64,000 bases of DNA from Spirosoma fluviale (GCF_900230225.1 NZ_OCNH01000001.1:1302001-1366000), one strand, 5' to 3'; counted from the first letter of the stretch, positions 17,179 to 26,186 are shown. Notes: a model not told the origin generated them from the sequence alone. Numbers and translations are program-made.

Positions 17179-17922
17179 TTATATGTATGGCCTGACTTTA
17201 TTCAAAACATACTCAAGAAACCAGGTTGGTACATACTCGGTTTTTAGGTCTATGTCAGTTCCATTTGTGACTTCGGCAATCCACGAGCGAGATTGGCCCG
17301 AATTGTCGAATAAATAAGCCCTGCCGCTTAGTCGTATCGCGTCGAAGAGGTAATCCAGTGAGCGATAATACCGCTCAATTATTTTATTGGTCGGAACAGA
17401 GTGCCCTCCTGACTGAGTGCGAAGTTGTACGCGCTCTATATTGATGGTAGGGTCTTCAGTAGCCACGTAATACAAGTAAATACGAAATCCGGCATCCTTA
17501 GCTCGTTTCAACACAGCAAGCTTATCGGGCGATGACATTACGGTTTCAAACGTGAACGATTGACCGGATTCAAGATAAATACCGCGTAAATAATCAGTTA
17601 GGATGGAGGCTATATAAGAGTTTATAGGCATCAAACCAAAGTCAATAGATTGACTATAAACGTTAAGGTTCGCAAAGACTTCAGAAAGATTGGCCTTTAC
17701 GGCTAATGGATGAGATGTGAAAAATGAACGAACGACTGATTGCGCCATTGCCGGGAAATTATAGTCGTCGACTCTATAAATTGGCTCTTGCTTTAATTGT
17801 CGTTCAATATCGTCAGGGTTTAGGTAGTGGCCAAGGTAGGCTGTAGAAACAATATCCTTAATCGTGCTTTTCCCTGACCCATTTGGCCCTGCAAACATCC
17901 GCAATCGTTTAGTTGGGATCAT
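17179..17922 (-). CDS. Zeta-toxin-like P-loop kinase
   Basis: The 247-residue protein opens with RMFAGPNGSGKST (P-loop at 12-20) and has LNPDDIE after the first helix, plus SFTFETVMSS near residue 130 and a kinase-like C-terminal half with conserved Arg in RVQLRTQSGGH. That order matches zeta toxins and related UDP-GlcNAc kinases, with the variant family often called zeta-toxin domain protein in Bacteroidota. Zeta toxins phosphorylate UDP-N-acetylglucosamine and block wall synthesis. The start overlaps the stop of the small partner by four bases, supporting a two-gene module. Confidence 0.85.
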   Translation of the reverse strand: MIPTKRLRMFAGPNGSGKSTIKDIVSTAYLGHYLNPDDIERQLKQEPIYRVDDYNFPAMAQSVVRSFFTSHPLAVKANLSEVFANLNVYSQSIDFGLMPINSYIASILTDYLRGIYLESGQSFTFETVMSSPDKLAVLKRAKDAGFRIYLYYVATEDPTINIERVQLRTQSGGHSVPTNKIIERYYRSLDYLFDAIRLSGRAYLFDNSGQSRSWIAEVTNGTDIDLKTEYVPTWFLEYVLNKVRPYI

Positions 17923-18164
17923 GCAATTTTGAAATGACGCTGCGTAATCCGTTGACGAGTGTCGGGCAATTTTTTGAGTTCTGTAATACCCCCATTAGCC
18001 GTTACTTGTACAATTATGTTTCCCACTAGTATCGTAACCGGAAGCCCTGACTGTAAAGCCCGTTCATAGGCTTCCCGGGTGGCCTGTTCGGCTAATGCAG
18101 GAAGCTGCTCTTCAAAACGTTCGTAGTCCTCGTCAGTTAGAGGTATTTCAGGAAGGTCGCTCAT
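17919..18164 (-). CDS. Putative antitoxin partner of the zeta-like toxin
   Basis: From ATG 18164 the protein has 81 residues, with an acidic N-terminal half (PLTDEDYERFEEQL) and a helix, a strand (VTILVGNIIVQV) and a basic tail. Alternative in-frame starts are ATG 18179 and GTG 18191. TATATTTG at 18166-18173 on the minus strand matches TAnnTTTG and could give a nearly leaderless transcript from 18164. The gene follows the PIF1-like helicase by about 30 bases and overlaps the toxin by four. It resembles the unnamed small partners of such toxins; no Pfam-type antitoxin motif is obvious. Confidence 0.7.
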   Translation of the reverse strand: MSDLPEIPLTDEDYERFEEQLPALAEQATREAYERALQSGLPVTILVGNIIVQVTANGGITELKKLPDTRQRITQRHFKIA

Positions 18165-18194
18165 AGTCAAATATACCATAATTTGTGACACATT

Positions 18195-20687
18195 TTACTC
18201 GTCCCCACTAACGCCCGCTTCGGCCCGGATCGCGTACTGAACGAACCGGATGTCGCTAAACGAAATATCACTACCCAGCCCTTGCCTGACTTCGGTGAGC
18301 GTTTCGGAGGGGTAGGTTTCCAGATACGAGCGGATGGTGGCGATTTTCCGGGGGGGTAGCACCGATTCAACGGCCAGGTCGCCCGAACCTACGTAGCGTA
18401 CCAGATGGCTTTCAACCGTGGAGACCGCCAGACTGCGCTCGGCGGCAATCTGGTCAATGGTTTTGCCCGACTGGAAAAAGGCCAGCGTGATAGCGGGCGA
18501 AAGTTCCTTTGGTTCTTTCGGCGCTTTGGGCTCTTTGACGGGCTTTTCTTTCGCTACCTTGCCTTTGGGCGTTGCTACAGTGGCCGCCCGCCCGCCGGGA
18601 TTCTCCTGAACAATGCGGAGGATGTCGGCACCAATTTGGCGCACCTTCGTCTTGCCAAAGCCTTTAACGGTTAGCAGTTCGGCTTCGGAGGTCGGGCGGA
18701 TGCGCGCCAGTTCGACAATGGTTTTCTGCGGCAATACCATAAAGCCGGATGTGTTATGCTCTCCGGCCATGTCATTACGCCACTTCATGAGGGCACCGTA
18801 CAGCCCCCCGCGTGAGGAGCCGTCGGAAGGCGCGGTTTCGGCAACCTGAGGCTCGTGTTTCTTGCGTTCGGGTTGGAAGTCAAGTTCGGCGCGGTTGCGG
18901 GCCTGCAAATACCCCAAAGCGTTGAACCCCTCCCGGCAGCTTTCAAAACTCCGGAGTTTAGAGAATAGCTCTTTCTCTAACTCATCCAGGGCTTCGAGCA
19001 GCAGGTCGCGCACTTTCTTGTTGTCGCAGTCGGTGGGGCAACGTTGCAGAAGCGGCAAGAGGTCGGAGCCGAGCAGCGACTGAAAATACGTCCCCGCTTT
19101 CCGGACACGTTCCTGCAACGATTCGTTCTGTTCCGGTAGCTTTTCGTTAGCGAAATAACTGGGCAGCTGTTGCTGGAATCGCCCTGATACATCGCTGGCC
19201 TTTTCGCGCAAAAGATCGGTCAGTTGAGCCAGAATGGGCGGACATTCGGCGTCCAGACTACCGGCGTGCTCATTCACGACCCGGCGGCAGCGGTACAGCA
19301 ATGAGTTGGCCCGCTCGAACGAGAACAGTTCGCGAAGGAGGTGTTGCTGGTTGGTGAGTTTCGCCTGATGCAGGTGCTGTTCGTTGGGCGTTTGCAGTTG
19401 AACCTGCTGATGAAAGTCCTCCAGTTCAAGCTCCGTTTTGATGCTGTGCGCTGGAATGGGTTTCCGCAAAACCAGCCCATCCAGCGTTTTACAGCGACTT
19501 AACGCCACATAAACCTGACCGTGGGCGAACGCCGACGAAATATCCAGTATCGCTTTTTCGAACGTCAATCCCTGGCTTTTGTGAACGGTGATGGCCCAGG
19601 CCAGTTTGAGCGGCATTTGCCGAAACGTACCAATCGGCTCACTTTTTATCTCTTTGGTGGCCGGGTCCAGCGTGTATTTGATGTTCGTCCAATCGACGGG
19701 GTAAACGACAATCTCCTCTCCGTCCTGATGGCTTTTGACGTAAATCGCCGAATCGTCCATGTCGGTAATTCGCCCGATTTTGCCGTTGTAATACAGTTTA
19801 TCGCGGGAAATATCGTTTTTGATGAACATCACCTGAGCGCCTATTTTTAGTTCAAGACTGGCGTCGGTGGGGTAGGTGTGCGCCGGGAAATCGCCTTCAA
19901 TGGTGGCAGTGAACGTGCGGGGCTTGCCTTTAAGCGCCTGTAATTTCAGGCTGTTGATCTGCTGGGCGGCCGTGTTGTGAGTCGACAGCGTAATGTATCC
20001 TTCGTCCTCAGCGGGCGAGAAGTCGGGAATGTACCGCTGATTTAAATTATCTAACTGCGCCCGCGTGACGGTTTTCTCCCGGATGCTGTTGAGCAAGCTG
20101 ATAAATCGCTCGTCGGATTGCCGATAAATGTGCGTCAGTTCAATAGGGACGTAAGACGTCTGGCGCAGGGCTTTACTCCCGAAGAAATAGCCGGTATCGT
20201 AGTACGGTTTCAGTAAGTTCCAGTCTTCCTCTTTGATGACTGGCGGCAACTGCTGCATGTCGCCAATCAATAACAGTTGAACCCCGCCAAAGGGAGCCGA
20301 ATTGGATCGGTAACGCCGGAGAACTTCGTCGATACCGTCGAGCACATCGCTCCGAACCATACTGATTTCGTCGATAACGAGCAGGTCGAGGGTGCGGAGT
20401 AAGTTTATTTTCTCTTTGTTAAACTTCTTGCCTTCGCGCTGGGTAGTGCCGGGTGTGATTGGCCCGAATGGGAGCTGAAACAGCGAGTGAATGGTCACGC
20501 CACCCGCGTTAATGGCCGCTACGCCCGTTGGCGCGACGACCGCCAGACGCTTGGCGCTGAGTTGCTTGATTTGCTGCAGAAAGGTAGTTTTACCGGTTCC
20601 GGCTTTTCCGGTCAGGAAAATATTCTGGTTGGTATGCAGGACAAAGTTGTGAGCCAGGTCGAGCTTTTCATTAACGGAAACGGTCAT
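18195..20687 (-). CDS. PIF1/RecD-like helicase with HRDC and helix-turn-helix domains
   Basis: This 830-residue ATPase has Walker A GKAGTGKTT (27-35), Walker B LLVIDEISM (about 110), and PIF1-type motifs further on (VHKSQGLTFEKA, YVALSRCKTLDGL), defining a superfamily 1B DNA helicase. After a linker comes an HRDC domain (about 640-705; VLPQKTIVELA, LLTVKGFGKTKV), then a Lys/Pro-rich link and a C-terminal HTH_40-type segment (IDQIAAERSLAVSTVESHLVRY). This domain set recurs in Bacteroidota helicases and resembles RecQ C-terminal parts grafted on a PIF1 core. It probably works in replication or recombination. TATCTTTG at 20711-20718 fits a promoter. The toxin pair follows directly downstream. 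Confidence 0.92.
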   Translation of the reverse strand: MTVSVNEKLDLAHNFVLHTNQNIFLTGKAGTGKTTFLQQIKQLSAKRLAVVAPTGVAAINAGGVTIHSLFQLPFGPITPGTTQREGKKFNKEKINLLRTLDLLVIDEISMVRSDVLDGIDEVLRRYRSNSAPFGGVQLLLIGDMQQLPPVIKEEDWNLLKPYYDTGYFFGSKALRQTSYVPIELTHIYRQSDERFISLLNSIREKTVTRAQLDNLNQRYIPDFSPAEDEGYITLSTHNTAAQQINSLKLQALKGKPRTFTATIEGDFPAHTYPTDASLELKIGAQVMFIKNDISRDKLYYNGKIGRITDMDDSAIYVKSHQDGEEIVVYPVDWTNIKYTLDPATKEIKSEPIGTFRQMPLKLAWAITVHKSQGLTFEKAILDISSAFAHGQVYVALSRCKTLDGLVLRKPIPAHSIKTELELEDFHQQVQLQTPNEQHLHQAKLTNQQHLLRELFSFERANSLLYRCRRVVNEHAGSLDAECPPILAQLTDLLREKASDVSGRFQQQLPSYFANEKLPEQNESLQERVRKAGTYFQSLLGSDLLPLLQRCPTDCDNKKVRDLLLEALDELEKELFSKLRSFESCREGFNALGYLQARNRAELDFQPERKKHEPQVAETAPSDGSSRGGLYGALMKWRNDMAGEHNTSGFMVLPQKTIVELARIRPTSEAELLTVKGFGKTKVRQIGADILRIVQENPGGRAATVATPKGKVAKEKPVKEPKAPKEPKELSPAITLAFFQSGKTIDQIAAERSLAVSTVESHLVRYVGSGDLAVESVLPPRKIATIRSYLETYPSETLTEVRQGLGSDISFSDIRFVQYAIRAEAGVSGDE

Positions 20688-20710
20688 AAAAACGCACAGG
20701 ACATAATGAA

Positions 20711-20718
20711 CAAAGATA
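20711..20718 (-). promoter_or_regulatory. -7 element of the PIF1-like helicase gene
   Basis: On the minus strand the bases read TATCTTTG, an exact TAnnTTTG, 24 bases before the helicase ATG. No clear -33 TTG is present at the expected spacing. Confidence 0.55.
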
Positions 20719-20767
20719 CTCGTTTTAAAGACGAGTTCCAGTCCTTTACGTCATCTATCCGCTGGGG

Positions 20768-21190
20768 TCAATCCCGGCTTACAGCAATAAGAATAGCTCC
20801 GGCGGCCATAAGTACTGCTCCGGCAACGAGCTGCCAGCTAACTTTTTCTTTAAGAAAAAGCACCGCCAGAATGACGGCAAACACCAGTGAAAAATTGGTC
20901 AAAGGAGATACCTGCGAGGCATTGCCCAGTTTCAGGGCGCGAAAGGAGAGGAGGGACGATACGCAGGTAAGAACGCCTGCAGCTACCAGATAAATCCAAA
21001 CCCGCCGTTCAATTCGGGTCACATCCGGCAGGTTTCCCTGGCTAATCACTACCGTCCAGGATATGACCAGAATGAGTACCGATTGAATGGCAAAGGCCAG
21101 GCTCGAATCGACGTCTTTAATACCCGCTTTGGATAAGGTAACAACGACAGCCGCTGCCACGGCAGCCAGTAAAGCAAAAAGAATCCACAT
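20768..21190 (-). CDS. Half-size EamA-family membrane protein
   Basis: The 140-residue protein contains about five hydrophobic helices and one EamA repeat (ALKLGNASQVSPLTNFSLVF, then VLFLKEKVSWQ and AGAILIAVSRD). Full DMT transporters carry two such repeats; this has one and would need to dimerise, as EmrE-type and single-EamA proteins do. The substrate is unknown. It has its own ATG and no stop-disrupted second half next to it, so it looks like a genuine half-size member rather than a fragment. It faces away from nothing in particular: the helicase is downstream on the same strand. Confidence 0.83.
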   Translation of the reverse strand: MWILFALLAAVAAAVVVTLSKAGIKDVDSSLAFAIQSVLILVISWTVVISQGNLPDVTRIERRVWIYLVAAGVLTCVSSLLSFRALKLGNASQVSPLTNFSLVFAVILAVLFLKEKVSWQLVAGAVLMAAGAILIAVSRD

Positions 21191-21343
21191 AAGGTTGAGA
21201 AGAAGTAAAAATAGCCCTTTGCTATAAAGCGAAAAGTGAAGGGAAATGATTTACTAACTCAACGTTTGCCGGTAAAGGTTATTGAATCGGGCAATGCTTT
21301 GGTAAAGACCGGGTTCGACAACTCGGGCCATTTTTATGTCAGA

Positions 21344-21925
21344 TTAGCCCTCAAGCCAACGGCGTAGGTCGGGGGTGCGGCCCGTGCTGGTAATGAGCGG
21401 GTCTGTGTGTCCGAGCATCCGCACCGCCAGCCGATCATTGAAATAAGGCTCCAGCCGGTCGATGTATCGGATGTTGATGATTTCGGAGCGATTCAGCCGG
21501 AAAAAGCGGGCCGGGTCGAGTTGGTCTTCCAGTTCGGTCAGATTGCCACTGAGGGGGTACTTCTGCCCCCGAACATCGAACGCAAAAACGATCCCCTCAT
21601 CGGCCTGAAGGTATGTAATGTCGTCGACGGTCAGTAAATGAATCCCCTGCACAACGGGTTTGAAGCCCATTGCCGAAATACGGAGCTGGTAAGCAGCATC
21701 GGGCTTCGCCGGGAGCAGAGCTACTCCAGCGGTATCGGAAATGGTCGTAACCGTCTGGGTTGTGTCGGGCCAGAGCCGTTGCTGCACCGTTGCGCCAAAA
21801 ATGGGTTGTTGCCGGGCGTCGGTCAGTAGCACGCGCACCTGGTTTTGGCTCTCTGGCGACTGAGCCATTGACAAAAAAACAGGGAGTAATAAACTTAGGG
21901 TTACGAAGAAGTGCCGACGCTGCAT
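21344..21925 (-). CDS. LytTR-domain protein with N-terminal secretion signal and beta-sandwich domain
   Basis: The preferred ATG is 21925, which follows a TAGGTTTG promoter element; upstream codons look non-coding. The 193-residue product begins with MQRRHFFVTLSLLLPVFLSM, a good Sec signal ending in AQ. Residues about 25-100 resemble a carboxypeptidase-regulatory beta-sandwich (QPIFGATVQ, YQLRISAMGFKP). Residues about 100-193 are a LytTR DNA-binding domain (LLTVDDITYLQADEG, then FFRLNRSEIINIRYI). Secretion would put a DNA-binding domain outside the cytoplasm, which is contradictory. The signal may act as a membrane anchor, or translation may begin later. It is divergent from the phospholipase C gene and could regulate it. 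Confidence 0.8.
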   Translation of the reverse strand: MQRRHFFVTLSLLLPVFLSMAQSPESQNQVRVLLTDARQQPIFGATVQQRLWPDTTQTVTTISDTAGVALLPAKPDAAYQLRISAMGFKPVVQGIHLLTVDDITYLQADEGIVFAFDVRGQKYPLSGNLTELEDQLDPARFFRLNRSEIINIRYIDRLEPYFNDRLAVRMLGHTDPLITSTGRTPDLRRWLEG

Positions 21926-21952
21926 AGCTGGAATGGCTTTTGATGAACACGA

Positions 21953-21960
21953 CAAACCTA
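21953..21960 (-). promoter_or_regulatory. -7 element of the LytTR gene
   Basis: The minus strand reads TAGGTTTG, an exact TAnnTTTG, 28 bases upstream of ATG 21925. It lies inside the longer open frame that begins at 22192, arguing against that longer start. Confidence 0.5.
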
Positions 21961-22153
21961 TGATTGCCACCTCATATCGAACAGGCGTATTTGTTGAATC
22001 GAGGGGAAAAGCCAGGCAACCGGGGAGAATTGTCGATGAATGCAGGGGTAATTGCTCAGCAGTGGCGTTTCTGTAGGTCAGGGTCACTGAACAATTTGGG
22101 CGTTCACAATTTGTTAATGCCCTGATCGAACGGGAAATTAGCCTGTTCTCGCC

Positions 22154-22161
22154 TATTTTTG
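22154..22161 (+). promoter_or_regulatory. -7 element of the phospholipase C gene
   Basis: TATTTTTG matches TAnnTTTG 51 bases before ATG 22213. No -33 element at ideal spacing is evident. Confidence 0.45.
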
Positions 22162-22212
22162 ACTTTTCTAAACTCGTCAACCTATTTCTCATTCACGTAA
22201 GTCACGAAACGT

Positions 22213-24729
22213 ATGGATTCCAGAAGGGATTTTCTCAAAAAAGCCGCGTTGCTATCAGCGGGCTTGTCGGGTAGTTTACCCGAGTCGATTCAAAAAGCAT
22301 TTGCCATTGACCCACAAACCGGCTCCACTTACCTCGATGCCGAGCATGTGGTGATTCTGATGCAGGAGAATCGCTCCTTCGACCATACGTATGGCACGCT
22401 TCAGGGTGTCCGGGGCTTCAACGACCCCCGCGCCATCCGGCTCCCGAATAGCAACAAAGTGTGGTTGCAGACCAACCGCGCGGGTGAAACCTATGCACCA
22501 TTCCGGCTCAACATGCGCGATACCAAAGCGACCTGGATGAGTTCACTGCCGCACTCCTGGGAAAATCAGGTGGACGCGCTCAACGGGGGAAAGAACGACA
22601 AGTGGCTCGAGGCTAAAAAGTCGGGCAACAAAGCCTATGCCGATATGCCCCTCACGCTGGGCTATTACAACCGCGAAGACCTGCCGTTTTATTACGCCCT
22701 GGCCGATGCTTTCACCATTTGCGATCAGAATTTCTGTTCGTCGCTGACGGGCACCACGCCAAACCGGCTCTTTTTCTGGACCGGCACCCTCCGCGATCCC
22801 CACAACCCGACCGCCATCGCCAATGTTCGGAATGAAAACGTTGACTACGACAAGGAGGTGAACTGGACAACCTTTCCCGAGCGGCTGGAAGCGCTGGGCA
22901 TTCCCTGGAAAATATACCAGAACGAGATCAGCCTGTCAACCGGTCTGGAAGGCGAAGCCGATGGCTGGCTAAGCAACTTTACCGACAACCCCATCGAGTG
23001 GTTTTCGCAGCACCGGGTGCGCTTCCATCCGGCGTATTACCGCCACATTCAGGAGGAAGAAAAAGTCCTGCCGGAGCGGATAAAGGCAATCGAAGCTAAA
23101 CTGAAAGGACTTACCGAAAGCGATAAAGACTACGCCAAAACAAAGCGGGAACTGGCTAATCAGCAAAAATGGCAGAAAGCCGTCGAGTCCGATCTGGTAA
23201 CGTACAGCCCGGCGAATTTCGAGAAGCTTTCCAGCGCCGAGAAAAACCTCTGCCAACGGGCGTTTACGACCAATGTCAACGACCCCGACTACCGCACGCT
23301 GGCCCCGCTGACGTACCAGGATGGCAACACAACCCGTACGGTCAACGTCCCGAAAGGCGATGTGCTGCACCAGTTTCGGGAGGACGTTAAAAACAAAACC
23401 CTGCCCACAGTTTCCTGGGTTGTCGCACCGGAAAACTTTTCCGATCACCCGTCGTCGGCCTGGTACGGGGCCTGGTACATTTCGGAAATGCTGGATATTC
23501 TGACGAAGAACCCGGAAATCTGGAAGAAAACCATATTTATACTGGCTTACGATGAAAACGATGGCTATTTCGACCATGTTCCGCCGTTTGTGCCCGCTCA
23601 CCCCGACCAGCCCGAGACGGGTAAAACCAGCAAAGGCATCGACACCCGAACAGAATTTGTGACGCAGGAACAGGAGAACACTCGTAAAAATCGGGGACGA
23701 ACCGGTCCGATTGGGCTGGGTTTCCGGGTGCCGCTGGTGATCGTGTCGCCCTGGAGCCGGGGCGGGTATGTCAACTCCGAAGTATTCGACCATACCTCAA
23801 CGTTGCAGTTTCTGGAAAACTTCCTGAGCCACAAAAAGGGTAAGGAAATAGAAGAAACGAACATCAACACCTGGCGTCGTACCGTATGCGGTGATCTCTC
23901 GTCGGCCTTCCGGCCCTACAACGGCGAAATGATTAAAATGCCGAAATCGGTGGATAAGGAAGCGTTTATCGAGGGTATCCATAAAGCCCAGTTCAAGGAT
24001 GTACCCACGAACTACAAACGCCTGACCGACGAGGAGATCCGGCAGTGCAACACCCATCCGGCATCGCCCTACCTGCCGACTCAGGAAGAAGGTATCCGTA
24101 AATCCTGCGCCCTGCCGTATGAATTGTACGTTGACGGACAGGTGATGGATAACCAGCTTTCACTTCGGCTGTCGGCCAAAAATGAGGCTTTCGGAAAGCA
24201 GTCCCTCGGAGCACCGTTTCAGGTCTACCAACGCAAACCGGACGATGTGTCGATCCGGGCGTATACCGTTGCTGCGGGGGATGAATTGCGGGATGTGCTG
24301 CCTTTGGATGGCGCTTTCGATATCTGCGTGCAAGGCCCCAATGGATTTTTCCGGGAGTTTAAAGGCAGTGCTGTCAATCCGGCCATTGAGATTGTCTGTG
24401 CGTATGAAAAAGACGCCAGGAAGAAGTTTACGGGCAATGTACTGTTACGTCTGAAAAACAACGATTCGGACCGTGCCCTCACCGTTCAGCTTGCCGACAA
24501 TGGCTATCAGACAAAACCCCAACAGCTTATTCTGGCCAAATCAGGCACCGCCGGGGCGCAGAAGTCGCTGGTGCTTTCCCTGAAAGAGAGTTACAACTGG
24601 TATGATGTCAGCGTAAAAGTGTCCGGCTTCGATGCCTTCGAACAACGCTATGCCGGCCGGGTGGAGACTGGAAAAGCGGGTTTCAGCGATCCATTGATGG
24701 GAAAGGTGCCCGTGCTGGCTAGCCGGTAA
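22213..24729 (+). CDS. Phosphocholine-specific-type phospholipase C
   Basis: This 838-residue protein begins with a Tat signal (SRRDFLKKAALLSAG). The catalytic region starts at about 45 with VVILMQENRSFDHTYG, the nucleophile region of the PLC/acid phosphatase superfamily; other family motifs include LTGTTPNRLFFWTG, AYDENDGYFDHV and GPIGLGFRVPLVIVSPWSRGGYV. C-terminal beta-sandwich domains (about 630-830) follow, as in bacterial non-haemolytic phospholipases C. Such enzymes release phosphocholine or phosphoethanolamine from phospholipids in the periplasm or outside. The downstream permease and ethanolamine lyase suggest phosphatidylethanolamine as the useful substrate here (inference). A phosphatase to free ethanolamine is not in the window. 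Confidence 0.92.
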   Translation: MDSRRDFLKKAALLSAGLSGSLPESIQKAFAIDPQTGSTYLDAEHVVILMQENRSFDHTYGTLQGVRGFNDPRAIRLPNSNKVWLQTNRAGETYAPFRLNMRDTKATWMSSLPHSWENQVDALNGGKNDKWLEAKKSGNKAYADMPLTLGYYNREDLPFYYALADAFTICDQNFCSSLTGTTPNRLFFWTGTLRDPHNPTAIANVRNENVDYDKEVNWTTFPERLEALGIPWKIYQNEISLSTGLEGEADGWLSNFTDNPIEWFSQHRVRFHPAYYRHIQEEEKVLPERIKAIEAKLKGLTESDKDYAKTKRELANQQKWQKAVESDLVTYSPANFEKLSSAEKNLCQRAFTTNVNDPDYRTLAPLTYQDGNTTRTVNVPKGDVLHQFREDVKNKTLPTVSWVVAPENFSDHPSSAWYGAWYISEMLDILTKNPEIWKKTIFILAYDENDGYFDHVPPFVPAHPDQPETGKTSKGIDTRTEFVTQEQENTRKNRGRTGPIGLGFRVPLVIVSPWSRGGYVNSEVFDHTSTLQFLENFLSHKKGKEIEETNINTWRRTVCGDLSSAFRPYNGEMIKMPKSVDKEAFIEGIHKAQFKDVPTNYKRLTDEEIRQCNTHPASPYLPTQEEGIRKSCALPYELYVDGQVMDNQLSLRLSAKNEAFGKQSLGAPFQVYQRKPDDVSIRAYTVAAGDELRDVLPLDGAFDICVQGPNGFFREFKGSAVNPAIEIVCAYEKDARKKFTGNVLLRLKNNDSDRALTVQLADNGYQTKPQQLILAKSGTAGAQKSLVLSLKESYNWYDVSVKVSGFDAFEQRYAGRVETGKAGFSDPLMGKVPVLASR

Positions 24730-24744
24730 CGGATAAATTCGTAA

Positions 24745-24814
24745 GTTGTAGCGTGATGGTGAGCGTGGTATCGGGTTTGAGAATCCGACAGCACGCTCAC
24801 CATCACGCTACAAC
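24745..24814. repeat. Inverted repeat with 23-bp arms
   Basis: Bases 24745-24767 and 24792-24814 are exact reverse complements (core TGATGGTGAGCGTG) around a 24-base loop. It lies between the phospholipase C stop and the permease start on the same strand. No T tract follows, so it is not a plain terminator; it could attenuate, stabilise RNA ends, or be another mobile palindrome. Confidence 0.85.
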
Positions 24815-24828
24815 CGTAAACCTGCCCC

Positions 24829-26166
24829 ATGTCCAGCGAAACCCCAACTCTCAAAAAAGCACTGACTCCCGTTCACTTATGGGCTATTGGCGTTGGACTC
24901 GTTATATCGGGCGAGTATTTTGGCTGGAATTACGGCTGGGGAGTGGCCGGAACGGTAGGGCTGTTAATTGCCACCCTGTTCATCACCCTGCTTTATCTTA
25001 CCTTCATTTTCAGCTTTACCGAACTCACTACCGCAATACCCAATGCCGGTGGCCCATTTGCGTATGCCTTGCAGGCGTTCGGGCCGCTGGGGGCATTGCT
25101 GGCCGGTTACGCCACACTCATTGAGTTCCTGTTTGCCACGCCTGCCATTGCGCTGGCCCTCGGTAGCTATGTTCATTTCCTGTATCCCGCCGTGCCGGTT
25201 GTATGGTGTTCGATTGGTTCATTCGCGGTCTTTACCGTCATCAATTTGCTGGGTATCAAAGAAGCAGCCTGGTTTTCGCTGATCATGACCATTATTGCCA
25301 TTGGCGAGCTGTTGCTGTTCATTGGCGTCGTGTATCCATACACCCGGATCGACACCTTTTTGCATAACCCGATGCCGTTTGGCTGGCCAGGGGTGTTTGC
25401 GGCTTTGCCATTCGCCATATGGTTGTTCGTATGTCTGGAAGGCATTGCGATGGTGGCCGAAGAGGTGAAAGATGGCAAGAATACCATCGCCAAAGGGTAT
25501 ATATCCGCCGTGCTGACGCTGACGTTTCTGGCCCTGACGGTCATGATTAGCGTGGGCGGCATCACCAACTGGGAGAATCTGGATAAACTCGATTATCCCA
25601 TGCCCGAAGCGATTGCCATTGTGCTCGGTCGGCAAAATCCGCTCACGCAGTTCTTCGCCAGTGTGGGCCTTTTTGGCCTGATTGCGTCGTTTCATGGCAT
25701 TATCATCAGCTATTCGCGCCAGATTTTTGCGCTGGCACGAAGTGGCTATTTACCACACGGATTAGCGCAGGTTAGCAAAACCCGGAAAGTGCCTGTCTGG
25801 GCGTTGATCGCCGGGGCTATTTTCGGGATTGTTGCCCTCATTTCGCTGGATACGAGCAAGCTGGTCATTCTGTCGACCATCGGGGCGGTGGTCGTTTACA
25901 TCATCAGTATGTTGTCGCTGTTCCGGCTTCGGCAGACTCAGCCGGACTTGCCCCGGTCGTTCAAAGCACCATTGTACCCATTCTTTCCGGCCATTGCACT
26001 GTTGCTGGCGGTTGTCACCCTCGGGGCTATGATCTACTTTTATAGTTGGCTGAGTCTGCTGTTTTTCGGTGGGCTGATTGCTGTAACGGGCATCTTTGTC
26101 GTATCCGGTCGCTATCGAAAAATCAGGCAGGAGTGGCCTGAAGTCGTCGAAAAGGTAGTTGACTAA
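24829..26166 (+). CDS. eat: Ethanolamine permease (APC family)
   Basis: This 445-residue integral membrane protein has about 12 predicted helices. It begins with LTPVHLWAIGVGLVISGEYFGWNYGW, in short pieces typical of ethanolamine permeases, with ELTTAIPNAGGPFAY in the third helix region. It belongs to the APC superfamily and would import ethanolamine across the inner membrane. The adjacent eutB and eutC genes, 20 bases and one gene downstream, support the substrate. Gene symbol follows the Rhodococcus/Gammaproteobacteria usage and is a functional inference. Confidence 0.9.
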   Translation: MSSETPTLKKALTPVHLWAIGVGLVISGEYFGWNYGWGVAGTVGLLIATLFITLLYLTFIFSFTELTTAIPNAGGPFAYALQAFGPLGALLAGYATLIEFLFATPAIALALGSYVHFLYPAVPVVWCSIGSFAVFTVINLLGIKEAAWFSLIMTIIAIGELLLFIGVVYPYTRIDTFLHNPMPFGWPGVFAALPFAIWLFVCLEGIAMVAEEVKDGKNTIAKGYISAVLTLTFLALTVMISVGGITNWENLDKLDYPMPEAIAIVLGRQNPLTQFFASVGLFGLIASFHGIIISYSRQIFALARSGYLPHGLAQVSKTRKVPVWALIAGAIFGIVALISLDTSKLVILSTIGAVVVYIISMLSLFRLRQTQPDLPRSFKAPLYPFFPAIALLLAVVTLGAMIYFYSWLSLLFFGGLIAVTGIFVVSGRYRKIRQEWPEVVEKVVD

Positions 26167-26186
26167 ACGATCAATACGCTCAAACT

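Noticed and set aside
21926..22192. Extension of the LytTR protein to 22192
   Set aside because: The added codons contain the likely promoter and do not look like protein; ATG 21925 follows with a good signal peptide.
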